NCBI GenBank assembly: GCA_016783665.1
Contig: JADHWC010000006.1
Coordinates: forward strand, 1 to 49,407
DNA length: 49,407 nt
Origin: Fidelibacterota bacterium
Lineage (GTDB): Bacteria > Fidelibacterota > UBA2242
Direction of reading: 5' to 3'
This document shows, piece after piece, positions 34,472 through 41,795 of the stretch. The notes below the pieces were generated by a model that was given only the letters and a program-made list of their open reading frames with translations, ran no database searches and had not been told where the DNA came from. The translations under genes and the position numbers were made by a program. Position 1 is the first letter of the stretch; each line of letters starts with the position of its first letter.

Positions 34472-35953
34472 CTATTCCAGTTTTTCTTTTAATACTTTAA
34501 CGACATTGTCTTTGGCAATACGGATCTGTTCCAGGGTATCGCGATCCCGCAACGTCACTGTTCCATCTTCCAGGGTCTGGGAATCAACAGTGATTCCAAA
34601 AGGTGTTCCGGCTTCATCCTGGCGGCGGTAGCGCCTGCCGATTGAACCGCCCTGATCGAAAAATGCCGCCATATGTTTCTTGACGTCATGAAAAATATTT
34701 TCAGCAATTCCAGGCATTCCATCACGGTTCACTAAGGGCAGTATAGAAACTTTTATGGGAGCCAGTTTGGGATTCAGGCGCAGAACAATGCGATTGTGCT
34801 CGTCATCTTCCCAGTATGCGTCGGATAAAACTGTCAGGATCGTGCGGTCCACTCCGGCAGAACTTTCAACTACAGCGGGTATGATGTGTGTGTTTGTTTC
34901 CGTTTCAAAATAGCTCAGTCGTTTGCCGCTGCTTTTAATGTGCTGGTCCAGGTCAAAAGTCTGGCGATCGGCGATTCCTTCCAGTTCCGACCAGCCAAAC
35001 GGAAATTTGTATTCTATATCCGTACAGGCTTTGGCATAATGGGCCAGTTCTTCTTTTTCATGAGGTCTCAGACGAAGGTTTTCTCCCCGAACGCCCAATA
35101 TTTTATACCAGTCAAAACGCTCATTGACCCAGTATTCATACCATTTCTGACTCTCTTCGGGCTTGACAAAATATTCCAGTTCCATCTGTTCAAATTCCCT
35201 GGACCGAAAGATGAAGTTGCCCGTCGTGATTTCGTTACGAAACGCTTTTCCGATCTGACCAATCCCAAAGGGCAGTTTGATGCGGGCTGTGTTGATGACA
35301 TTATCAAAATTGACAAAAATCCCTTGAGCAGTTTCCGGACGAAGGTACACCTCGCTTGCTGAATCTTCAGAAGCACCAAAGTGTGTCTTGAACATGAGAT
35401 TAAACTGCCGGGCTGAAGATAAATCGGCGCTTCCACACTTAGGACAAGCCAGTTTTTCGGTGTCAACCGTTCCCTTTCCGCCACAGTGAGGGCAATCGGA
35501 GTTCCGGTAATGTTCTGGTTCTTCGGCAAACAGATCGGCTCCAAAATGTTTATTAAACTCATCCTTCATTTCAAGTGATCCGTTGTTCACCCGAAAATTC
35601 AAATCACAATCGGAACATTTGAAATAGAAAACGCCTTTATCCGCCCGAAAGCGGTTTTTGCAGTTTTTGCAATCGATCAAAGGATCATGGAAGTTCTCAA
35701 CGTGACCGGAGGCTTCCCAGACTTTGGGGTGCATTAGAATACTGGCGTCCATTCCAACGACATCTTCCCGGCTGACCACCAAATCCTGCCACCAGAGGTG
35801 TTTGACATTGCGTTTTAATTCCACACCCAATGGGCCGTAATCCCAGGTACTGGCGAGACCGCCGTATATCTCACTGGATTGAAATATAAATCCTCTGCGT
35901 TTACAAAGTGAACCCAGCTTATCCATCAGCTCATTTTTCACTTGTTTTGTCAT
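34472..35953 (-). CDS. glyS: glycyl-tRNA synthetase (homodimeric type)
   Basis: Class II synthetase charging tRNA-Gly, alpha2 type as in Thermus, archaea and eukaryotes, rather than the alpha2beta2 bacterial form. 493 residues. Seen: the N-terminal KLGSLCKRRGFIFQSSEIYGG, the glycine-recognition segment WDYGPLGVELK, a zinc-binding insert with CKNCKNRF...CSDC and CPHCGG...CPKCG (four CxxC pairs), motif 2 FRNEITTGNFIFRSREFEQMELEYF, motif 3 ESSAGVDRTILTVL and an anticodon-binding domain starting at KVSILPLVNRDGM. It lies 7 bases downstream of topA, so the two are probably co-transcribed. Confidence 0.95.
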   Translation of the reverse strand: MTKQVKNELMDKLGSLCKRRGFIFQSSEIYGGLASTWDYGPLGVELKRNVKHLWWQDLVVSREDVVGMDASILMHPKVWEASGHVENFHDPLIDCKNCKNRFRADKGVFYFKCSDCDLNFRVNNGSLEMKDEFNKHFGADLFAEEPEHYRNSDCPHCGGKGTVDTEKLACPKCGSADLSSARQFNLMFKTHFGASEDSASEVYLRPETAQGIFVNFDNVINTARIKLPFGIGQIGKAFRNEITTGNFIFRSREFEQMELEYFVKPEESQKWYEYWVNERFDWYKILGVRGENLRLRPHEKEELAHYAKACTDIEYKFPFGWSELEGIADRQTFDLDQHIKSSGKRLSYFETETNTHIIPAVVESSAGVDRTILTVLSDAYWEDDEHNRIVLRLNPKLAPIKVSILPLVNRDGMPGIAENIFHDVKKHMAAFFDQGGSIGRRYRRQDEAGTPFGITVDSQTLEDGTVTLRDRDTLEQIRIAKDNVVKVLKEKLE

Positions 35954-35960
35954 AACGTTC

Positions 35961-38198
35961 TCAAATATTTCCTATTTCTTTAACCGTATCTTGCTCTTCA
36001 TATTCGGTCTTGCATTTCGGGCAGATGATGATGGTTCCCTTACTCCGACTATCTTTACGTTCCAAAATTCCATAATTGCAGGACGAACACATCGTCGCTA
36101 TCGGTTCATTCCAGGTGGCAAATTTACAAGAGGGGTAAGCGCTGCATCCATAAAAAATCTTGCCCTTGCGGGTTTTTTTCTCAACGATTTTTCCGTCACA
36201 ATCAGGCTCCGGGCAGGAAATATTCAATGTAAACGGCTCAGTGGTTTTACATTTCGGATAATTGGAACAAGCCCAGAATTTACCGTATCTGCCATGTTTA
36301 ACAACCATTTTGCCTTCGCAATTCGGGCAGGTTTTTTCCGGTAAATCCTCTGTCGGCGTATCTAAAATAGGTTTGGTATTTCGGCATTCCGGAAATGCTG
36401 AGCAAGCCAGAAATTTTCCATTCCGGCTCCATTTAATGACCATCTCCGAACCACATAGCTCGCATTTTTCGCCGGTTTTTTCGTGAAGATTTTCTTTAAT
36501 CTGCTTGCGCTGCGTATCAAAAGCATCCAGGGACTGTTTAAATGGTTTATAAAATTCATGGATAACATCCAGCCAGGCTTTTCTATTACTTCCAATATTA
36601 TCCAGATCCTCTTCCATATTAGCGGTAAATTTTGTATTAAAGATATTTGGCATATTCCGAACCAGTATTTTGTTCACTGTTTTACCCAGGTCGGTTGGCA
36701 GAAGAGTTCCGGTTTTCCGTTCCACATATTTACGGGTTAAAATAGTTGAGACAATCGACGCGTAGGTACTGGGTCTGCCGATTCCAAGAGTGTCCAGCTC
36801 CTTGATCAAGGTACCTTCGCTAAATCGAGGCAGCGGTTCGGTAAATTTCTGGTCTGTATGGATTTCAACGAGTTTTACCTTTTCCCCCTCGGTCAGATTC
36901 TCAGGTAATGTTTTTGAAGCTTCTTCTTTCCTGTCTTCCCGCCAGGCTTTTAGAAAACCATCGAAAACAAGGTCATTGCTGACTGTCCTGAACAAATAAT
37001 CATCCGCTTTAACATCAACCGTTTTTTGCTTATACCGGGCAGGCGCCATCTGGCAGGCTGCAAAACGGTTCCAGATCAACTGGTAGAGTTTTTTCTGGTC
37101 CGGCGTCAAATGCTCCGATATTTGTTCCGGTGGCAAATCAAATCTTGTGGGGCGGATACCTTCGTGGGCATCCTGGACATTCTTTTTCTTGGTCTTAAAA
37201 TACCGGGGATTGGTCGGCAAATATTCCTTTCCAAAACGATTCGTAACAAATTCACGAACACCGTCGATGGCATCTTTGGAAATGCGCACTGAATCCGTAC
37301 GCATATAGGTGATCATACCCACCCGATCTCCGCCAATGTCAATTCCTTCATATAGCTGCTGTGCGATTTTCATGGTCCTGGCTGGAGGAAAGCGGAACCG
37401 TCTGGTGGCTTCCTGTTGTAAAGTACTGGTTATAAAGGGAGGAGAAGGTGATTTTGAAACCTCTTTTTCCTTTACAGATTCAATTATATAGGTCAGGTTT
37501 TTTAGAATAGTTTCATGCTGGCGGGCTGTTTTCTCATCGGGTATATCCGGTTTTTTACCGGCAATTTTAACGCATTTTACGGTAAATCGCTGCCCTTTGG
37601 ATTCCTCAAGATCAACCGTCAAATCCCAGAATTCCCGGGAAATAAAACGTTCAATTTCGGCTTCCCGTTCACAAATAATCCGCAAAGCTACGGATTGGAC
37701 CCGACCGGCGCTAAGTCCGCGATATAGCGTTTTCCATAAAACCGGGCTCACCTGGTAACCGACCAGTCGATCCATAACCCGCCGGGCTTGCTGGGCATTG
37801 ACCAGGCTCATGTCAATTTTACGGGGATGTTTGATGCCATACTGAACACCGCTATAGGTTATTTCATTAAACAGCACTCTCTGGATACGATGTTCAGGAA
37901 CTTTCAGAGCGTTGGCGATATGCCAGGCTATAGCTTCACCTTCCCGGTCCGGGTCAGGCGCCAGGTAAATTTTGGAAACCTCTTTTGCAGCGCTTTTCAA
38001 CTGCTGAATGATCTTGGTCTTACCCTTAATGGTTACATATTTGGGCTTGAAATCGCGGGCAATGTCAATCCCCAATTCCTTTTCCGGCAGATCTTTGATA
38101 TGTCCAACGGAAGAGAGAACGTGAAAATCTTTTCCGAGATACTTCTTAATGGTTCGGGCTTTTGACGGTGATTCTACTATTAATAAATATTTAGTCAT
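35961..38198 (-). CDS. topA: DNA topoisomerase I
   Basis: Relaxes negative supercoils; type IA enzyme, 745 residues. The Toprim domain is at the N-terminus (LLIVESPSKARTIKKYLG, DPDREGEAIAWHI). The active site is MITYMRTDSVRIS with the catalytic Tyr near residue 296; HEGIRPTR and GLSAGRVQSVALR are further family motifs. After residue about 590 come four zinc-ribbon units: CELCGSEM...CSAFPEC, CPNCEGKM...CSNYPKC, CPEPDCDG...CSAYPSC and a divergent CSSCNYG...CPKC. AAGGAAA lies 6 bases before the ATG. About 440 bases of palindrome-rich DNA lie upstream. Confidence 0.97.
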   Translation of the reverse strand: MTKYLLIVESPSKARTIKKYLGKDFHVLSSVGHIKDLPEKELGIDIARDFKPKYVTIKGKTKIIQQLKSAAKEVSKIYLAPDPDREGEAIAWHIANALKVPEHRIQRVLFNEITYSGVQYGIKHPRKIDMSLVNAQQARRVMDRLVGYQVSPVLWKTLYRGLSAGRVQSVALRIICEREAEIERFISREFWDLTVDLEESKGQRFTVKCVKIAGKKPDIPDEKTARQHETILKNLTYIIESVKEKEVSKSPSPPFITSTLQQEATRRFRFPPARTMKIAQQLYEGIDIGGDRVGMITYMRTDSVRISKDAIDGVREFVTNRFGKEYLPTNPRYFKTKKKNVQDAHEGIRPTRFDLPPEQISEHLTPDQKKLYQLIWNRFAACQMAPARYKQKTVDVKADDYLFRTVSNDLVFDGFLKAWREDRKEEASKTLPENLTEGEKVKLVEIHTDQKFTEPLPRFSEGTLIKELDTLGIGRPSTYASIVSTILTRKYVERKTGTLLPTDLGKTVNKILVRNMPNIFNTKFTANMEEDLDNIGSNRKAWLDVIHEFYKPFKQSLDAFDTQRKQIKENLHEKTGEKCELCGSEMVIKWSRNGKFLACSAFPECRNTKPILDTPTEDLPEKTCPNCEGKMVVKHGRYGKFWACSNYPKCKTTEPFTLNISCPEPDCDGKIVEKKTRKGKIFYGCSAYPSCKFATWNEPIATMCSSCNYGILERKDSRSKGTIIICPKCKTEYEEQDTVKEIGNI

Positions 38199-38323
38199 AA
38201 TATTTTCCTTACGGCGGGGAAATTTACAAAGTATATCCGTAATTCCAATAATTTTTGCGAAAAATCTCCCTATTCAAATTGTGCGGATGTTCCTTTCTTA
38301 ATCAAATGTTCTCACATTGTCTT

Positions 38324-38338
38324 AAACCTTTCAGGTTT
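38324..38338. repeat. short palindrome AAACCT-TTC-AGGTTT
   Basis: Perfect 6-base arms with a 3-base loop. From memory, this 'aaacctttcaggttt' motif recurs in many FCB-group genomes as a dispersed element. Confidence 0.55.
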
Positions 38339-38356
38339 CGTATGCATTTTTTACTC

Positions 38357-38380
38357 GTCTCACCGCACCTGCGGTGAGAC
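38357..38380. repeat. REP-like palindrome, GTCTCACCGC arms
   Basis: Perfect 10-base arms GTCTCACCGC and GCGGTGAGAC around ACCT. There is no T-run on either side that would make it a standard terminator. Confidence 0.6.
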
Positions 38381-38419
38381 AGTGGGAATGCAGATTAATG
38401 GTCAGCAGGCGGAAATTTG

Positions 38420-38445
38420 GGTGTCAACGCGGGAGCGTAGACACC
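38420..38445. repeat. REP-like palindrome, GGTGTC...GACACC
   Basis: Arms of 11 bases with one mismatch: GGTGTCAACGC and GCGTAGACACC around a 4-base loop. Different in sequence from its neighbour at 38357, so it is a separate element family. Confidence 0.55.
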
Positions 38446-38642
38446 TGTGAAAAATACGAATAAAAATTTTACTCAAGATTAGCCCAATTGTCACAAGTTG
38501 TCTCAAAATCCCTATATAAAATCGATTAACGGTTTTTTATATTAATTCAGTATAGTCAATCTGACATGGTGCTCTAAAGGTATTAAACACTAAAAAAGCT
38601 ATCTGCTATTTAAAAAGTATAACTCTTTTCGGATAATCAGTA

Positions 38643-39773
38643 TCAATTCTTCCGTCGCCATTCATCCGCCAAACGACGAAAACGCAGATCGGCATATTCC
38701 AGAAATATTGTTACCGATTCACAGAAATAATTCAACCCTTTTGTCCGTTTATCGCGGATTCGATCCTTCGGACAACCACCAAAACAGAAAGAAAACCAGG
38801 GGCAGTTCCTGCACTTTTTCGGAAGTTCGGCCTTTTGGTTCCCGAACTCTTGCTGCCGGGGTGAATTCAGCAGATCAATCAACCGGTTTTTCATGATATT
38901 ACCGAGTCTCCAGGCCGGCTCAACGAAAAAATCACAGGCATAGACATCCCCGTTATACTCTACGACGACATAAGGGCCGCAGTGTTCCATCAGCGTGCAG
39001 TCTGGAGGCTGCATATTCACATAACGGTAGAAGAGGGACTCAAAATAGCGAATTGACGTCGTCGGTTCGCCGTATTCAAAGTCTGCCAGCCAGCGGTCAA
39101 ACAGTCGTATCAAAAAATCACCATAATCCCGCGGTGCCACCGAATACGGCGCCACACCGCCGCCATTTTCAGAAGTTTCGACAATCGGTATAAACTGCAT
39201 AAAACGGAAGCCCAATGCTTTCAAATAGTCATAAATCTCATCGGGATAGTTGACGGAATAGGCGTTTATCGTTGACAGTGCATTCACTTCTACGTCGTTT
39301 TCAAGCATTAGGGTTGCGGCGGCGACAACCTTTTCCCAGCTACCCCTTCCGCCTCGGTCTTTGCGGTAATGGTCGTGAATGTGCTGTGGACCGTCGATTG
39401 ACAGACCAACCAGGGAATGATGTTCCCGCAAAAACGAAGTCCACCGGTCATCGATCAGCAAGCCGTTTGTCTGAAGGGAATTTCCAACCACCTTACCTGC
39501 GGCATACTGGTTCTGAAATTCGACGGCTTTCCGGAAAAAATCCACTCCCATTAGCGTCGGCTCACCGCCCTGCCAGGCGACGGATATCTGTTGGGTTCCC
39601 TGCTGAAGCAGCTGCCGCATCAGTTCCCGCAAAACCTCAACGCTCATCCGGTGTTTGGATTTCTTCTGAAACAACCCGGTTTTATCCAGGTAAAAACAGT
39701 AATCACAGGCCAGGTTGCAGTCAGGACCGGCCGGTTTGATCAGGATATTGGACAGCGGTTTTTCGTTATTCAA
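38643..39773 (-). CDS. anaerobic sulfatase-maturating enzyme (radical SAM/SPASM)
   Basis: 376 residues. Converts the active-site Cys of a sulfatase to formylglycine using S-adenosylmethionine. The radical SAM cluster is C19-x3-C23-x2-C26 in PAGPDCNLACDYCFYLDK. Family motifs include VAWQGGEPTLMG, LQTNGLLIDDRW and VGLSIDGPQHIHDHYR. The SPASM region carries CDFFVEPAWRLGNI and CRNCPWFSFCFGGCPKDR for two auxiliary 4Fe-4S clusters. No ATG opens the frame: the best start is a TTG at 39773, and the frame is closed by TGA only four codons upstream. There is no clear Shine-Dalgarno, so translation probably relies on coupling to the sulfatase, whose stop is 23 bases away. Its substrate is evidently that adjacent Cys-type sulfatase. 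Confidence 0.93.
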   Translation of the reverse strand: MNNEKPLSNILIKPAGPDCNLACDYCFYLDKTGLFQKKSKHRMSVEVLRELMRQLLQQGTQQISVAWQGGEPTLMGVDFFRKAVEFQNQYAAGKVVGNSLQTNGLLIDDRWTSFLREHHSLVGLSIDGPQHIHDHYRKDRGGRGSWEKVVAAATLMLENDVEVNALSTINAYSVNYPDEIYDYLKALGFRFMQFIPIVETSENGGGVAPYSVAPRDYGDFLIRLFDRWLADFEYGEPTTSIRYFESLFYRYVNMQPPDCTLMEHCGPYVVVEYNGDVYACDFFVEPAWRLGNIMKNRLIDLLNSPRQQEFGNQKAELPKKCRNCPWFSFCFGGCPKDRIRDKRTKGLNYFCESVTIFLEYADLRFRRLADEWRRKN

Positions 39774-39796
39774 ATCAATTAATCAGAAAAATTTCC

Positions 39797-41284
39797 CTAA
39801 TACAGCGATGTTTTAGATTTTTCAATATGTTTCGAAACCGGCTTCTCAACCTTATAGTAAGTCTGTAGCGCATAGAGTTCTTCTTTCAGCTGCCTGATTC
39901 GGTCCTGATATTCCGGTAAATTATAGCGGTTATCCATTTCATGTGGATCTTCTTTCAGGTCAAAGAATTCCCACTCATCGGTGTAGCCGTAATAATGAAT
40001 CAGCTTATACCGCTGGGTGCGGATTCCATAGTGTGCATCCACCATATGCCAGGCCGGGTATTCATAGTAATGATAATAGACTGACTGCCGCCAGTTTTTC
40101 GGTGTCCGTCCCCGCAGAATTTTCCGAAAACTTTCGCCCTGGATATTCTTCGGTATATCCACTCCCGCAAAATCCAGAAATGTTGGTGCGAAATCCACAT
40201 TCAGGATCAGATCGTGATTCACCTGCCCTCTTGGAACGACTTCCGGGTAGCGGATTATCAGCGGCATTCTGAGCGATTCTTCATACATAAAGCGTTTGTC
40301 AAACCAACCGTGATCGCCAAGAAAAAAGCCTTGGTCGGAAGTATAAACAACGATCGTGTTTTCCTCAAGTCCGCTCTTTTTCAGGAAGTCCAGAATTCGT
40401 CCGATATTGTCATCAATCGAGGCAATACAGGCTAAATAGTTTCGCATATAGTGCTGATAACGCCACCGTACCAGATCTTTCCCTTTTAGATTTTCCGGTG
40501 CCGTAAGCCCACCGGTATCCATAGGATGCATATGATGTTCCAGGGTCATCTCCGCATTCTTAACAGCCTCCGCTTTTCCCTCATAATTGTCAAACAGGGT
40601 TGGCGGTTCGGGAATCTCCCGGTCTTTGAATTGCTCCCAGTGTTTTGCGTCGGGCTTCCAGGGACGATGCGGTGCTTTATGATGACACATCAGGAGAAAC
40701 GGTTGCTCGGAATTCGCTGTTTGCATAAACCGGATCGCTTCATCGGTAATGACATTGGTAACATAACCTTTTTCCTCGACAGTTTCCGGCCAGCTGTCTT
40801 TTACCTGAAAAACCGGATTGAAATATTTACCCTGCCCGGGAACAACTTTATAATAATCAAAACCCGTCGGCTCACTTTTTAAATGCCATTTTCCGATCAT
40901 TGCCGTCTGATACCCCTCCGGTTTCAGCAATTTGGGAAGCGTCGGTTGTTCACCGTCAAATTTCAGTTTATTGTCCAGCATGCCGTTTAGATGATTGTAC
41001 TTGCCGGTCAGGATGGATGCCCGGCTGGGGGCGCAGATACCGTTGGTGCAGAAACAGTTGTCGAACAGCATTCCTTCACTGGCGAGCCTGTCCAAATGAG
41101 GTGTCTGATTAATATTACTGCCGTAACAACTGATGGCATGGGCCGCATGGTCATCGCTCATGATAAACAGGATATTCGGTTTCTTTTTACCCGATGCACA
41201 GGAGTAGATCCATGACGGCAACGACGCTGCCACAGCGCCGGCGCCAAGGGTTTTTAGAAAATCCCGTCGTGTTTTATTTTCCAT
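39797..41284 (-). CDS. Tat-exported Cys-type sulfatase
   Basis: 495 residues from the ATG at 41284, with AGAGG 8 bases upstream; a GTG two codons earlier is less likely. The N-terminus has a twin-arginine signal (KTRRDFLKTLGAGAVAA) and then SWIYSC, a possible lipobox. The sulfatase signature is CAPSRASILTGKYNH, whose Cys becomes formylglycine, matching the adjacent anaerobic maturase. Metal-site residues appear in FIMSDDHAAH and TSDQGFFLGDHG; GKWHLK carries a substrate-sulfate Lys. Length and C-terminal subdomain fit polysaccharide/glycosaminoglycan-type formylglycine sulfatases, but the substrate is not determined. No carbohydrate-uptake genes are adjacent; the only glycosidase in the window is the distant GH97. 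Confidence 0.92.
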   Translation of the reverse strand: MENKTRRDFLKTLGAGAVAASLPSWIYSCASGKKKPNILFIMSDDHAAHAISCYGSNINQTPHLDRLASEGMLFDNCFCTNGICAPSRASILTGKYNHLNGMLDNKLKFDGEQPTLPKLLKPEGYQTAMIGKWHLKSEPTGFDYYKVVPGQGKYFNPVFQVKDSWPETVEEKGYVTNVITDEAIRFMQTANSEQPFLLMCHHKAPHRPWKPDAKHWEQFKDREIPEPPTLFDNYEGKAEAVKNAEMTLEHHMHPMDTGGLTAPENLKGKDLVRWRYQHYMRNYLACIASIDDNIGRILDFLKKSGLEENTIVVYTSDQGFFLGDHGWFDKRFMYEESLRMPLIIRYPEVVPRGQVNHDLILNVDFAPTFLDFAGVDIPKNIQGESFRKILRGRTPKNWRQSVYYHYYEYPAWHMVDAHYGIRTQRYKLIHYYGYTDEWEFFDLKEDPHEMDNRYNLPEYQDRIRQLKEELYALQTYYKVEKPVSKHIEKSKTSLY

Positions 41285-41391
41285 AAACACCGCCTCTCTA
41301 ATTGTCTGATGGTTTATTCATCAAATGGAATATACTTGTTTTTAGGGAAATCAGAAACCGATTCTTGAAAAATCAATCATTAACTCGTAAA

Positions 41392-41793
41392 ATGAGTCCT
41401 GTGAAAACCAAACTCTATCGCGTAATCAAACCGTATCGGTCTCCCTATCCCGACTCAATCTTTTTTCGAAAAGGTGAAAAGGTAACAGTTGGCAAAGAAT
41501 TCTGCGATGACCCGGATTGGCATGACTGGTTATGGTGCGAAAGTAAAAACGGCAACAGGGCCTGGGCTCCCAAACAGTTTCTTGAGATCAGAGGAACTGC
41601 CGGAACATTAAGGCGGGACTACAATGCCCGGGAACTGAGCGTCAAATCAGGCGAGTTTATCACTGTTTTTGAACCTCATATAGCCTGCCATCACACTAGT
41701 ATCATCGGCGCGATGAAAAATGTCCGGCTCTCTTGGGCGCTGCTGACATACCGGCAGGAACTGAAGAATCTCTTTAGCTTATTTGTATTATAA
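41392..41793 (+). CDS. small tandem SH3-like domain protein, second domain divergent
   Basis: 133 residues from the ATG at 41392. The frame extends back to a TTG at 41302 but that part does not look like protein, and no good ribosome site is seen for either. Residues 5-65 are a bacterial SH3-like domain (YRVIKPYRSPYPDSI, FRKGEKVTVGKE, DWLWCESKNGNRAWAPKQFLEI). A second begins at RRDYNARELSVKSGEFITVFEP, but its second half does not show the expected 'GWxW...GWVP' strands and runs into an unusual hydrophobic tail. That tail may be a rearranged or decaying C-terminus. It ends 2 bases from the convergent vWA gene. Function unknown; similar small proteins occur as stand-alone genes in many bacteria. 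Confidence 0.65.
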   Translation: MSPVKTKLYRVIKPYRSPYPDSIFFRKGEKVTVGKEFCDDPDWHDWLWCESKNGNRAWAPKQFLEIRGTAGTLRRDYNARELSVKSGEFITVFEPHIACHHTSIIGAMKNVRLSWALLTYRQELKNLFSLFVL

Positions 41794-41795
41794 CC

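Larger units (their letters stand above)
38199..38642. other. 444-base intergenic region with three unrelated palindromes
   Basis: No credible gene. It contains three inverted repeats listed separately (38324-38338, 38357-38380, 38420-38445) and, at 38518-38536, a weak stem AAAATCG/CGGTTTT that may end the sulfatase-maturase transcript on the - strand. A topA promoter must lie here, but I cannot point to convincing -35/-10 boxes. Confidence 0.6.

Noticed and set aside
34886-35362. 158-codon + strand frame inside glyS
   Set aside because: It lies opposite highly conserved synthetase motifs; no independent evidence of coding.
39272-39739. 155-codon + strand frame inside the sulfatase-maturase gene
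   Set aside because: It is antisense to conserved radical SAM motifs, and its composition (Arg, Pro, Gly, Ser) is typical of a shadow frame.
41302-41391. TTG-started extension of the SH3-like gene
   Set aside because: The added residues do not resemble a signal or SH3 sequence, and no ribosome site precedes the TTG.
41690-41793. Frameshift in the SH3-like gene explaining its odd tail
   Set aside because: Neither alternative frame restores a convincing SH3 ending; both meet a stop early. Divergence is equally likely.
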